The notes beneath the pieces are model-generated. The model ran no database searches and was not told the DNA's origin. It saw only the letters and a program-made list of their open reading frames with translations. A DNA stretch of 64,000 nucleotides from Bog-473 sp963704355 (GTDB lineage: Bacteria > Actinomycetota > Acidimicrobiia > Acidimicrobiales > RAAP-2), in contig OY969891.1 of assembly GCA_963704355.1 (NCBI GenBank), positions 2,914,001-2,978,000 of the forward strand, in the 5' to 3' direction. Shown here one piece after another: positions 25,745 through 33,992 of this stretch. Numbering within the stretch: the first letter of the stretch is position 1; each line of letters begins with the position of its first letter. A program made the translations under genes and the position numbers.

Positions 25745-26300
25745 TCGTCCCGGGAAGTTGCCGGCCGAGGACCACCGGCGCTCCACGGCGTCAAGTCGCC
25801 GGCTCGGCTCGCAACAAGTTCTGGCGGCCTCGTGATCGTCCACATTTGCCCCTCGGGGAGCCCGCCAGAACTTCTCGCTCGGCCCAGGGGCTCCCCTCGC
25901 CGAGACTGGACCCCGCTCGCCGCCGGCGGTGGTCGTCGATTATGCGAACGACGCAGCGCCGTCGTTCGCAACGAACGAGGGGGAATTGCGTTCAGACGCG
26001 ATCGCCGTGCACGATCAGGCCGGAGGTACCGAGTTCTACGTAGTCCGCCTCGGAAAGAGAATCCACGACGGTCGGTGTCGAAGATTTCGGCGAACAAGGC
26101 GAGCACCTCCGCAACTCATCCCACACCCAGCCTGTCAATGTCCGCGATCCGCTACACCACTTCACAGACCAGTGTCTCCGGACCCTTCCACACCTCACCA
26201 TCACCAGCAGGCCATCAGCACCACCATCAGATTGCTCCACACGTGTGGCATTAGAGGAAATACGGGCGTCGCCGGTGGAGACAACGGTGGTTTCGATTGC
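25745..26300 (+). other. Conserved noncoding block with strong hairpins, shared with E4
   Basis: About 550 bp aligns by eye with 59940-60370 in E4, although neither carries a convincing gene. It contains AAGTTCTGGCGG at 25816 pairing with CCGCCAGAACTT near 25862, GCGAACGACG/CGTCGTTCGC at 25944-25969, and the palindrome CCACACGTGTGG at 26238-26249. In E4 the first hairpin uses different bases but still pairs. Preserved pairing suggests a structured origin (oriT or replication) or RNA. The part from 26150 is also shared with E1. Confidence 0.55.
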
Positions 26301-26383
26301 CGTTGTCGCTGGGAGCCCAGAGTCAACAGGGAAGCGAACAGTGGGGGAGTGCAGCGGCAGTAGCAGATGGTAAACATGCGGGC

Positions 26384-26566
26384 ATGGCGAACCGACCTGA
26401 CCTGCCGCCTGGTTCGGCGGTAGTGGTCACAAACCCCGACGAGGACTGTTCGCCCGAAGCCTTCCATGCCTTTCTCGACGACCTTCTCGCCGGTCCTGAG
26501 CCCGAACTCGAGAGCCTGGGCGCGGCCGAAGCGTTACGGGAGTTGCGCGTCGACGCTGAGGCATGA
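26384..26566 (+). CDS. VapB-like antitoxin
   Basis: The 60-residue product starts MANRPDLPPGSAVVVTNPDED and ends ELESLGAAEALRELRVDAEA. It is nearly identical to the 61-residue product at 60459-60644 in E4. In both elements the stop overlaps the start of a VapC-like frame, the usual VapBC layout. Here the toxin is only a remnant, so the antitoxin is conserved without an intact partner. Confidence 0.68.
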   Translation: MANRPDLPPGSAVVVTNPDEDCSPEAFHAFLDDLLAGPEPELESLGAAEALRELRVDAEA

Positions 26567-26658
26567 CAGCTGTCGGCAAGGATATCTTCGGTGGAGTTCA
26601 GATTGTCGCTGACATCAGCCGAGGCGGCCTGGATAGTAAACCCGGGGACTCGACTTGA
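26563..26658 (+). pseudogene. vapC remnant
   Basis: From the ATG overlapping the vapB stop, 31 residues remain: MTAVGKDIFGGVQIVADISRG and a short tail before a stop. The E4 copy keeps the fuller MTAVVIDASAGVEIVADTRRG, the N-terminus of a PIN-domain toxin. Here the catalytic aspartate in VIDAS has been lost and the rest of the gene is gone. Confidence 0.6.
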
Positions 26659-26715
26659 GGGATTCAGAATCGCGTTGTTCTCGGGCCGATTGCTAACACC
26701 GAGCTAACCCGCCCA

Positions 26716-26743
26716 CTCCGGCACTTCGCACGAGTGGGGCACC
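26716..26743 (+). repeat. Cargo-boundary repeat copy, plus orientation
   Basis: CTCCGGC, a variable centre and GAGTGGGGCAC match the repeat consensus loosely. It lies 17 bp upstream of the next cargo gene in E2. Confidence 0.35.
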
Positions 26744-26759
26744 CCGTCAGTCGGGCATC

Positions 26760-27149
26760 ATGGGTCGAATGAAGGGAGCACTGACAGTCGATGAGCCCCA
26801 GGGCGAACGCTGGGGCCTCGCACTCGACCTTCTGATCCACGGTCCTGATCTGGTTGCTCTCGGGTCAGGACTCCTACTCAGTCGGCACACTTCGGGACCT
26901 GCTTCCGATGGCCATATTCACATTGGAGTGGTCGCTAACGGCCCGAAAGAACGGGCTCAATCCGAGGTTGACGCAGCCCGCCAATGGGTGGGCAGTCTTG
27001 CCAATGCGGACGAGAGGTTCGGCACGTTGCTTCGCCGGTTCGGCGTCACCTGGGAGTACGTCGGCGACGGCGGAAGCGCAGTATTCACGCTTGCCAGGGT
27101 CGGCGAAGACGGAACCCTGATCTGGCCCGAAGGCAAGGGCGACCACTAG
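26760..27149 (+). CDS. Hypothetical E2 cargo protein
   Basis: The 129-residue protein is not recognised. An internal ATG at 26769 is an alternative start. It has a soluble alpha/beta-like composition with HIHIGVVANGPKERAQSEVDAARQWV in the middle and no membrane segment or catalytic motif. Its stop overlaps the end of the convergent gene on the minus strand by four bases. Confidence 0.55.
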   Translation: MGRMKGALTVDEPQGERWGLALDLLIHGPDLVALGSGLLLSRHTSGPASDGHIHIGVVANGPKERAQSEVDAARQWVGSLANADERFGTLLRRFGVTWEYVGDGGSAVFTLARVGEDGTLIWPEGKGDH

Positions 27150-28087
27150 CCAGGTTCGCCGGCTTCGGGATCGGACGCGTCTACAACTCGCTCGACGCTA
27201 CGTCCCCATTCCCACCATCCCGCCTCTGGGTACGGCCAACCGAGACGGTGCGCTGCTTCAAGAAGATCTCCGTTTGTTTGCCAGCCGACTCCAAGGACCT
27301 CGGCAGGTGCGCCAATTTCCAGGGCCTCGGCGTATAGACGATCCAGCGTTGATCGGGGGACGGTTCAACTGAAGGGATCCGACTGATCGCCGGGCGTTTC
27401 ACCAGGAAGGCGCACCGGCGCGCCATTCGTGGCCATCCCCCAAGCCCACCCAGCATCGGCCGCATCACAGCAACGATCCTCACCCAGGAGCACGGTTCCA
27501 AGTCGCCCTCTGCGACGTCCGAGATCCTCGAGCGCCTGGTCTCCCGAGTCTCGCTCGACCACTTCGAGCCAGACTCGGCAACCCGGGTCGTAGCTGGCGG
27601 TCAGACGGTCTCCGATCCCGGCGTCTTCGGGGATCCGCACCCGGTCGTCCGGGCGTGAGTCGTTGAGATCAACGAAGTCGACCGGCCGGCCCCACTCAGC
27701 GTCAGCAACGTCATCGCATGCCCAGTTCGCGAGCGTTCCCAAGGAAGATCCAACTGACAGAACGTCAGCTGGTCCTCTCCCACGGTCAAGTAGCGCTTGA
27801 GGGGTGCCCTCGAATTGCCAACGACCTAGGGCGTCCATGTGGTCGCGCTCTTCCTGCCACCAGCTCGTCCCCAAGTGCCTGCTGGCGACGATGAGCTCTG
27901 CTACTGAGGCACAAGCCGCTGAGCGTCGTGTTAGCCGGGCCCCACCTGCGAGCTCCCGGCAGCGATGCGCACGAGCGTCACCAAAGGCCTCCGCAGCCAG
28001 CTCGAAAAGCTCAGCGGCATCGGGACCAATGCCCAGGAAGTCACGGACTTGCTCTCGGGCTAGCTCACGGGAACTCTCGATAGACAT
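27146..28087 (-). pseudogene. Hypothetical protein split by an in-frame TGA
   Basis: The first 240 residues (28087 to 27368) end at a TGA at 27365-27367. The same frame then continues for 72 further protein-like codons (LYAEALEIGAPAEVLGVGWQ, then LLEAAHRLGWPYPEAGWWEW) to a TAG at 27146-27148. A nonsense mutation in a once-longer gene is the simplest reading; a separate downstream gene lacks a good start. The N-terminal part is helical and cysteine-containing (WACDDVADAEWGRPVDFVDL). Function is not recognised. Confidence 0.5.
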
Positions 28088-28130
28088 GACTGGTCCACCA
28101 TCTCATTCAGACCTCACCTTGCGCACTTCC

Positions 28131-28152
28131 AGACTGGCCAATACGCCAGCTC
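28131..28152 (-). repeat. Cargo-boundary repeat copy, minus orientation
   Basis: The minus strand reads GAGCTGGCGTATTGGCCAGTC, close to CCGGCGTATTGGGACAG at 43425. It sits in the divergent gap between two E2 cargo genes. Confidence 0.45.
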
Positions 28153-28238
28153 GGGGTGAGGCCGAGCGGCACGATGGCGGCGAACCTGACCCTGATAATG
28201 GTGATCGTTGACGCCGTCTCGCTACCGTAACGGATGGC

Positions 28239-29273
28239 ATGTCAGAAGACGAAGCAGTGTTGAGGATTATCGATGGGGACCCTCCTTCACGACGCTGGAT
28301 CCTCAACACCGGAAATGAGTTCATCCAGTTCGACGAGCTAGAGGGCGCTATTTCTCACGGTTTGGGAGTCGCTCACACCGTCTTGGTGCGTGTTGACGGT
28401 TCCTTCTTCTGGATGGGCCAGTGGACAACCGAGGTGACCATGTACGGCGACGACGTCACCGAGGGGCCCCCTCCTCGCGATCTGCTCCGGTCTAGGGAGG
28501 AGCGCTATGAGATGGATCAGCGCCGACTAGCTCGCGAGGACAACGCGGCGGCGAGTTACGAGTCCGTGCGAGATGACTGGCTTCTCGAGCACGGGTTCGA
28601 TTCGGTGTTCTTTGAATGTCAGATCCTCCACCCCCGCTCTGGATGGCGTCAAAGCTACGACGATCCCGAAGAGTGGATCCTCTTCGAAGAGTTCGGTTCG
28701 GACGGGAGTCCATGCGGTGCCAGGCTCAAGGGAAGCAGCGACGCAACCTTCGGAACGCCTGACGAGGTCCTCTCGGCTATGGCGGGGACACGCCACTTCG
28801 CGGAATGGGTCCTGCGCGTCCGTGCCGCACTTGACCGAGAGCGCTCCTGGTGCGAAGACGCGCGGATCGGGATCTCGACGCGACGTTGGTCACTCGAGGT
28901 GTATCCCCTCCAAGGTGAGCTCTTCCACGTCTCGAGCTCAACCAACCGCGAGTCCATTCGTCAGCACGGCCTCGATTGGCAGCTGATGGAGGTCGCTCCA
29001 GGGGTGGCGGGTAGCACCCGATTCGAGCTCCCGGTCGTCTTTCTCGACGAGTCCTTCGAGGGGGCTGAGTTCTTCGTCGACATGGCCCGATTTCCCGTAG
29101 ACGTCTGGGCCGTGGAAGCGACAGGTCTGTGGGGCGAGAACGGACCAGACGGATGGGTCATCGTCCCTGAACCCATATCTACCGAACGCCTCCGTCTCGC
29201 TGACCAGGACCGAGTAGGCCGACGTGCGCAGGAGAGCGGCGATCGAACTCGCCGCAAGAAGAAACGAACCTGA
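28239..29273 (+). CDS. Large cargo protein with a possible ADP-ribosyltransferase-like C-terminus
   Basis: The 344-residue protein has an acidic, Trp-rich N-terminal part (VDGSFFWMGQW, MYGDDVTEGPPP) of unknown function. The last 130 residues contain LFHVSSSTNRESIRQHGLDW, GVAGSTRFELPVVFLDESFEGAEFF and FPVDVWAVEATGLW. This series resembles ART-fold proteins that begin with a His-Val-Ser/Thr block after a Tyr or Phe. No catalytic glutamate is assigned, so the call is tentative. It ends in a basic tail (RTRRKKKRT) close to the E2 right end. Confidence 0.5.
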   Translation: MSEDEAVLRIIDGDPPSRRWILNTGNEFIQFDELEGAISHGLGVAHTVLVRVDGSFFWMGQWTTEVTMYGDDVTEGPPPRDLLRSREERYEMDQRRLAREDNAAASYESVRDDWLLEHGFDSVFFECQILHPRSGWRQSYDDPEEWILFEEFGSDGSPCGARLKGSSDATFGTPDEVLSAMAGTRHFAEWVLRVRAALDRERSWCEDARIGISTRRWSLEVYPLQGELFHVSSSTNRESIRQHGLDWQLMEVAPGVAGSTRFELPVVFLDESFEGAEFFVDMARFPVDVWAVEATGLWGENGPDGWVIVPEPISTERLRLADQDRVGRRAQESGDRTRRKKKRT

Positions 29274-29327
29274 GCGGGGTGAAGATCGGGGTCAAGCCGA
29301 GCGAGGAACCGGGACAGAGGATCTCGC

Positions 29328-30824
29328 TCACACCGCTCGGCGAAGCTCTGACCAGCCACTTTCCATTACGACGGGACGTGGAATTAAGTTGCCAGTCGAT
29401 CCTCCGACACGATCAAAACCCGACTCCTTGAGTCCAACCTCCTGGTAACGGACGTGCAGTGCGGGCGCTCCGTGCACAGTTACGTCTAAGTAATCGGGTA
29501 AGACCAAAATTTCCTGAATGAACTCGTCGATCAGCACGCGTCGCTCGATCTCCGTCGCGGCCTTCCACGTCTTGTCGACGTCGAGGTTTGCGAGCAGTCG
29601 CGCGACGTCGTCGAAATGCTGTGCGATGTCGTCGGAGCGCGCCACCTCGACCTGCGTCGCCTCCGTCTCCCGCTGCGCCTCACGGATGGCCACGGACAGG
29701 CGCGCCTCCTCCTCGGCGAACAGGTCGGCCCCGATCTTGTCGTCGTAGTAGAGGCGCAACAGCTTGCGGCGCTGAGCCACCAGGTCCTCGACACCGTGAC
29801 GGTTGCGGCGAGCGCGGGGCCCTCCGCCGGCCTTCAGGGCCGGCGTTCGGGCCTGCTCTAGCTCCGTGCGGATGGCGGCCTGCAGTCCCACGTCGTCGCC
29901 GATGAGCCGCAACCCCAACACGGCGGCCCGCAGGAGCCCGACGTTGGTCCGGCGGGGTAGGGCGCAGCCCTGGCCCCGGTGGTGGCAGCGGTAGAGCTTG
30001 GTGCCCTGGCCGTTCTGGTCGATCGCCATGAGGCGGCGGCAGAGGCCGCAGCGGACCCGGCCCGACAGCAGGTCGGTGCCCCGGGCCCGACCCTTGACCC
30101 GGCCCCGGTGGGCGGCGGCGAACTGCTCGGGGGTGATGATCGCCTCGTGACGGCCGGGGAACCACTCGTCGTTCATCATCACCTCGCCGAGGTAGATGCG
30201 AGACTTGAGGATGGTGAGCACCGTCGAGTACTTGATGCCGGTGGCATCGGCGATCTTGCCCACGCTCTGGCCCTCCGAGCGCAGCGTGAACACGCGCCGC
30301 ACAACGGGTGCCATCTCGTTGGCGACGAGCTCGCCGTGGACGAGGTCGTAGCCGACCTTGGGACGATTGATCCACTTGCCCTGGCGCACGGCCTGCTGCA
30401 TGCCCATCCGCACGTTCTCGGCCAGCTGCTCGCGGTAGAACTGCGCGAACGAGCCCAAGATGTTGTAGAACATCCGGCCCGTCGCCGAGGACAGATCGAT
30501 CTTCTCGGTGAACGAGTGGAGCGCGACACCGGCCTGCCCGAAGCGGTCGGCCAGCATGATCAGGTCGCTCAGGTTCCGCGACAATCGATCGAGCCGCCAC
30601 GTCAACACATTGGCGACGTGGCCCTCGTCCACCATGTGCAGGAGCTGTTGGAGGCCGGGCCGCTCGAGGTTTTTGCCCGACAGTCCCGGGTCGGAGACGA
30701 CCGTCACCTCACCGAGATCGTGCAGCTCGGCGTAGACGCGCAGCTTGTCAGCTTGCCCGGCGATCGAGAAGCCCTCCGCTGCCTGTTCCTCCGTCGACAC
30801 CCGGCAGTAGGCCACCGTCAACAT
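29328..30824 (-). CDS. Large serine recombinase of element E3
   Basis: The 498-residue integrase belongs to a different subfamily from those of E1, E2 and E4. Its resolvase domain is canonical: AYCRVSTEEQ with the catalytic serine at residue 10, DPGLSGKNLERPGL, and TWRLDRLSRN. A recombinase domain (NRPKVGYDLV, YLGEVMMN) and zinc ribbon (CGLCRRLM...YRCHHRGQGC) follow, then a coiled coil. The frame crosses the attachment core as RVGGST, and about 20 more residues come from the right end of E2, so the tail is specified by the neighbour. Confidence 0.93.
   Translation of the reverse strand: MLTVAYCRVSTEEQAAEGFSIAGQADKLRVYAELHDLGEVTVVSDPGLSGKNLERPGLQQLLHMVDEGHVANVLTWRLDRLSRNLSDLIMLADRFGQAGVALHSFTEKIDLSSATGRMFYNILGSFAQFYREQLAENVRMGMQQAVRQGKWINRPKVGYDLVHGELVANEMAPVVRRVFTLRSEGQSVGKIADATGIKYSTVLTILKSRIYLGEVMMNDEWFPGRHEAIITPEQFAAAHRGRVKGRARGTDLLSGRVRCGLCRRLMAIDQNGQGTKLYRCHHRGQGCALPRRTNVGLLRAAVLGLRLIGDDVGLQAAIRTELEQARTPALKAGGGPRARRNRHGVEDLVAQRRKLLRLYYDDKIGADLFAEEEARLSVAIREAQRETEATQVEVARSDDIAQHFDDVARLLANLDVDKTWKAATEIERRVLIDEFIQEILVLPDYLDVTVHGAPALHVRYQEVGLKESGFDRVGGSTGNLIPRPVVMESGWSELRRAV
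29401..29411 (+). repeat. Attachment core at the E2/E3 junction
   Basis: CCTCCGACACG matches the tRNA acceptor 3' strand and its following bases; the preceding C-run is lost (TCGATCCTCC). The E3 recombinase frame crosses it as RVGGST. The short match is consistent with an older or more distant insertion specificity. Confidence 0.65.
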
Positions 30825-30927
30825 TGCTGTCCTCCTGGTCCTCCACTTCGCCTTCGCTCACCATCCGCAACCCGATGCGCACCAGCACAGCGGCCACGCG
30901 CTCGTAGTCGGGCCCGGCCGTGCTCAT
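30748..30927 (-). CDS. Small protein overlapping the E3 recombinase start
   Basis: A 59-residue frame starts MSTAGPDYERVAAVLVRIGL and overlaps the first 25 codons of the recombinase in another frame. ERVAAVLVRIGLRMV resembles VAAVLARIVRTL and LAAALAQLVHSAL in the small genes preceding the other recombinases. The start overlaps the end of the rep gene (30924), so rep, this frame and the recombinase look translationally coupled. Confidence 0.45.
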   Translation of the reverse strand: MSTAGPDYERVAAVLVRIGLRMVSEGEVEDQEDSNVDGGLLPGVDGGTGSGGLLDRRAS

Positions 30928-32023
30928 CGCAGCTCCAGCTCGCTGCGGCGACGGGCCACCCGTTCAGCGAAGGCGGTGTGGCTGATGATCTCGTAGGTAT
31001 GCAGATGATGCCCGATCGCGCCCAACGTGTCGTCGATGCGCTCGGTACCGAGGAGAGCGCCCATGGAGGCGAGGTAGCCGGTGAGACCCGGCAGCAGCTT
31101 TTCGATGGACTTGGAGCGCCGGGCCAGTCGCAGGCGCTCGAGGCCGACGGGCTCGTGCCCGAGCGTGGCCTGTTGGACCGAGCGCCACTCCGGGGCGAGC
31201 GGCCAGCGGGAACGGGTCCGATCGGCGGTGGGGGAGCGAAACGTCAACCATTCTCCAGTGGCGTAGGCCCACAGGTCGCCGGCGGCGGCGAGCACCTGCG
31301 CCGGAGTGTTCAGGTCGAACTCGAGCAGTCCCTGTCGACCGATCTCGAACTCGAGTCGGTGCACCGGCGGGCCCGGCACGTAACGATCGCCCAGACCTCG
31401 AGCCACCAGCCGTTGTCCTTGGCGGCCATGTCGGCCGTTTTGTCGTAGAGGCGGGCGAGGAACGTCTTGGTCTTGCGACTGCCGAACTCGAAGCCGGTCA
31501 AGGTGCCGGCGATCTCGTAGGAGCGGCGGGCGTCGGCCCGGCACACGAAGCGTTGCGCGTCCTCGAGGCCGAGGTTCCAGCCCTGCCAGTCGGCGAACAG
31601 GTCGACGCGGTTGACCCACAAGCGCAGCTGCCGCAGTTCCGTGCTGAGGACTTCGTACAGTGCGGCCACCGCCGCTTCGGGGCCGACGGCATGCAGGAAC
31701 TCCGATCGGGGCTGGATGCGCACGGTCGGGAGATGGCGACTGGTGGAGAAGCCGATACGACCCATTTCGTGGTCGAGGCAGAAGCGGTACTTGCCCCACC
31801 CGTGCGGAGCGATCCCGAAGGTCAGATCACCGATCTCGCACGGGGCCGGACGCTTGGCCTCGCCCGCCCAGGTCCGGCAGTCCTCGAGGCGGGCCAGGAA
31901 CCGCTTGGGCATTTCGGCTCGGCCCGAGAGGTAAAGGGCGTCGACGCCGGACGTCAATTCCCGCAAGCACCCAACTGGCGAATTTGCGACTAGCTGTTCG
32001 GGCAGCGGGGCAGTGCGTGACAC
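30924..32023 (-). pseudogene. Rolling-circle-type replication initiator, single frameshift
   Basis: The sequence resembles the replication initiation factor family found in actinobacterial integrative elements. From a GTG at 32023 the first frame reads FGIAPHGWGKYRFCLDHE, LWVNRVDLFADWQGW and FLARLYDKTADMAAKDNGWW. At a GGG run near 31390-31392 it loses a base relative to the other frame, which continues VHRLEFEIGRQGLLEFDLNT to 30924. Restoring one G joins them into about 366 residues. It is either broken or a homopolymer error. Its presence suggests E3 once replicated after excision. Confidence 0.72.
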
Positions 32024-32030
32024 GGAGATC

Positions 32031-32492
32031 TCAGAGCGCGAAGTCGCCGCGATTCGTCTGGATGCGGTTGGCGATGCCGGCGGCCCAGGCCTTCTCGAGA
32101 TCGAGGGTGATCCAGGGGAAGGAGTACTCGTCGGGGTGCATGCCGTAGCGGGAACGGAAGCGGCGGACCTTGCGGAAGATGGTGGCGCGGTGCCAACCGC
32201 CGGACTCGAGGGCGTGGAAGCCGCCGGCAAGGTGCCAGGCGACCCAGAAGCCGATCAGCTCGGACTCCTCACGGGCGTCGGCGGCAATGTCGTCCCGTAC
32301 GAACTCGTCGTAGTCCTCGACGCTGGATGTGGGAGAGGGGAACGCCTCGGCAAGCACGTCGTCGTCGAGGTTGAAGTGGTAGGCGTCCCAGCGGGCACCT
32401 GCGTTCCCCCTTCCCTCCACCGTGTCGCTCTTGTCGCTCCGGTAGTCAAGGTCATCGGACATGGCCACAAGTTTGTCGCACCGTTGCGACAA
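32031..32492 (-). CDS. Small protein upstream of rep, possible DNA-binding regulator
   Basis: The 153-residue protein (alternative ATG at 32462) is not assigned to a family. The C-terminal half contains GWHRATIFRKVRRFRSRYGMHPDEYSFPWI, which has the look of a helix-turn-helix followed by a wing. The N-terminal half is acidic. It ends 7 bp before the rep start, so the two are co-transcribed. A role in replication control or excision is inferred from position only. Confidence 0.55.
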   Translation of the reverse strand: MSQRCDKLVAMSDDLDYRSDKSDTVEGRGNAGARWDAYHFNLDDDVLAEAFPSPTSSVEDYDEFVRDDIAADAREESELIGFWVAWHLAGGFHALESGGWHRATIFRKVRRFRSRYGMHPDEYSFPWITLDLEKAWAAGIANRIQTNRGDFAL

Positions 32493-32522
32493 CGGGCTTC
32501 AGACGATGCAAAAGCGCAGGTA

Positions 32523-32615
32523 GGCCGCCCGTCGGGCGGCCGTAGTCATTGTGAGCACGGCATCCGCCCGGACCCGTCAAGGCTTCCCCTGCGGGCGGCT
32601 GTCGCCGGCCTTGAC
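32523..32615. other. Inverted repeats upstream of rep, candidate origin
   Basis: Two inverted repeats lie here: GGCCGCCCG/CGGGCGGCC around one base (32523-32541), and GTCAAGGC/GCCTTGAC with arms at 32576-32583 and 32608-32615. Rolling-circle origins are often hairpins near rep, and CTTGA-like nick sites are known for some families. Here that is only suggestive. Confidence 0.4.
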
Positions 32616-32652
32616 TGGCCCTGACCACCCGGACTTGGTCTGAAGGGTGATC

Positions 32653-32674
32653 TTGTACGCCATTAGGCGTACAA
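32653..32674 (+). promoter_or_regulatory. Operator palindrome of the tacAT operon
   Basis: TTGTACGCC and GGCGTACAA form a perfect 9-bp inverted repeat around ATTA, ending 8 bp before the antitoxin ATG at 32683. DUF1778 antitoxins bind such palindromes to autorepress. The ATG at 32674 would overlap the site, which favours the later start. Confidence 0.7.
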
Positions 32675-32682
32675 TGGCCTAT

Positions 32683-32958
32683 ATGGCATCCAAGACCGAG
32701 CGGCTGAGCCTGAGGCTCACCCCCGAACAGGACGCCGTCCTGCGCCGGGCCGCTGAAGCCCGAGGCGAATCGGCGAACGATTTCGTCTTGCGCCATGCGG
32801 TCGAGGCGGCCCAGATCGAGCTCGCCGATCGCCGCGTGTTCGTCGTCGACGATGCCGAGTGGAGCCAGCTGCAGGATCTTCTGTCGGCTCCGCCGGCACT
32901 CCCGGAAGCGATGGTGAAACTGCTCTCGAGTGCTTCGGTCCTCGAGCGACCCGCTTAG
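32683..32958 (+). CDS. tacA: DUF1778 antitoxin of a TacAT-type module
   Basis: The 91-residue protein has the ribbon-helix-helix N-terminus ERLSLRLTPEQDAVLRRAAE followed by SANDFVLRHAVEAAQIELAD. The toxin-binding tail (RVFVVDDAEWSQLQDLLSAPP) is typical of DUF1778. It is predicted to neutralise the acetyltransferase toxin encoded next and to repress the operon through the palindrome upstream. Its stop overlaps the toxin's GTG by one base. Confidence 0.85.
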   Translation: MASKTERLSLRLTPEQDAVLRRAAEARGESANDFVLRHAVEAAQIELADRRVFVVDDAEWSQLQDLLSAPPALPEAMVKLLSSASVLERPA

Positions 32959-33443
32959 TGGCCTACGCCGGTCCGGAGTTACTGGCTGGCGAACATGTCC
33001 TCGGGGGGTTCGACTGCGGCAAGCCGGCTCTTAACGAGTGGTTGATCCGTCATGCGCTCAAAAACCAGGCGAGCGGCAGCAGCCGCACATGGGTCGTCGT
33101 CGCAGCGGGCTCCCGTGAAGTCGTCGCCTTCTACGCCTCGGCGACAGCATCGATACTCCGATCGTCGGCACCGAGGACCATGCGACGCAACCAGCCCGAA
33201 GAACTACCTGCCATCCTCTTGGCCCGTATGGCGGTCGATTCAAGACACGCGCGTCACGGCCTCGGTGCAGCTCTCTTGAAGCATTTCATGCTCAAGGGTC
33301 TCGAGGTGGCTCAATCAGTCGGGGTCCGGGTCCTCCTCATCCATGCCAAAGACGACGAAGCGAAGAGCTTCTACTTGCATTACGGATTCGTCGAATCTCC
33401 CTTTGATCCACTCGTCTTAGTCATGGCCCTGGGGGATCTGTGA
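32958..33443 (+). CDS. tacT: GNAT-family toxin (TacT-like)
   Basis: The 161-residue acetyltransferase toxin is predicted to acetylate the amino acid on charged tRNAs and stop translation. It starts VAYAGPELLAGEHVLGGFDCGKPALNEWL, the usual TacT opening. The acetyl-CoA site is visible as LARMAVDSRHARHGLGAALL, and the end has FYLHYGFVESPFDPLVLVM. The GTG at 32958 overlaps the antitoxin stop. The module probably stabilises E3. Confidence 0.85.
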   Translation: MAYAGPELLAGEHVLGGFDCGKPALNEWLIRHALKNQASGSSRTWVVVAAGSREVVAFYASATASILRSSAPRTMRRNQPEELPAILLARMAVDSRHARHGLGAALLKHFMLKGLEVAQSVGVRVLLIHAKDDEAKSFYLHYGFVESPFDPLVLVMALGDL

Positions 33444-33515
33444 GCGAGTGCAGAATCAGTCATTTGACGCGCTAACGGTTGCAAGCGCACGATCGATTCG
33501 AACGGAAAAGTGTGA

Positions 33516-33540
33516 CCCCAGGCCGGCGTACGGGGGCAGT
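33516..33540 (+). repeat. Cargo-boundary repeat copy, plus orientation
   Basis: CCCCAGGCCGGCGTACGGGG is followed by GCAGT; the CCCC and GGGG ends can pair. It lies 59 bp upstream of the next cargo start. Confidence 0.55.
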
Positions 33541-33598
33541 CGGTTGGACGCCGGTGGCGAGCAATTGCCGCCCCATCCACTCGGCCTACGCTTCGAAT

Positions 33599-33973
33599 GT
33601 GGTTCCCACAATCAATGTTGAGCCGGATTGGGGGGGAGGACCGATCTGGACTCAACCTGACCCCGCCGAACCTGCGCCGTGGGATGAGGGAAGGTCAGCG
33701 TGGCTGGCCGAAACGGCCGACGCCCGACAAGCCTTGTCGTCGATCTACGAGCGAATCCCAGAGTCCGTTCGACTCGGACTCGAAGCATGGGCAGAAGAAT
33801 GGCAGAACAAGGAACTCGAGCTCGGTGGTCCTCAGAAGGAATGGTGGGACCGCGGGCTCGCTCTCGCTCGGTCGCTCCAATCGGCATTGGCACCCGAAAT
33901 CGTCGTCTTGTACTTCCATGTCGGTCTGGATGAGGTCAGCGACAACGACCGTCGTGCCTATTTCGCTGACTAA
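33599..33973 (+). CDS. Hypothetical E3 cargo protein
   Basis: The 124-residue protein is not recognised. The GTG at 33599 is preferred because the upstream open frame runs back through the boundary repeat. The product is acidic and Trp-rich (NVEPDWGGGPIW, LGLEAWAEEWQNKELELGG). It ends 20 bp before a cluster of GTTATAC repeats. Confidence 0.5.
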   Translation: MVPTINVEPDWGGGPIWTQPDPAEPAPWDEGRSAWLAETADARQALSSIYERIPESVRLGLEAWAEEWQNKELELGGPQKEWWDRGLALARSLQSALAPEIVVLYFHVGLDEVSDNDRRAYFAD

Positions 33974-33992
33974 GCACTGACCACGAGCCACT

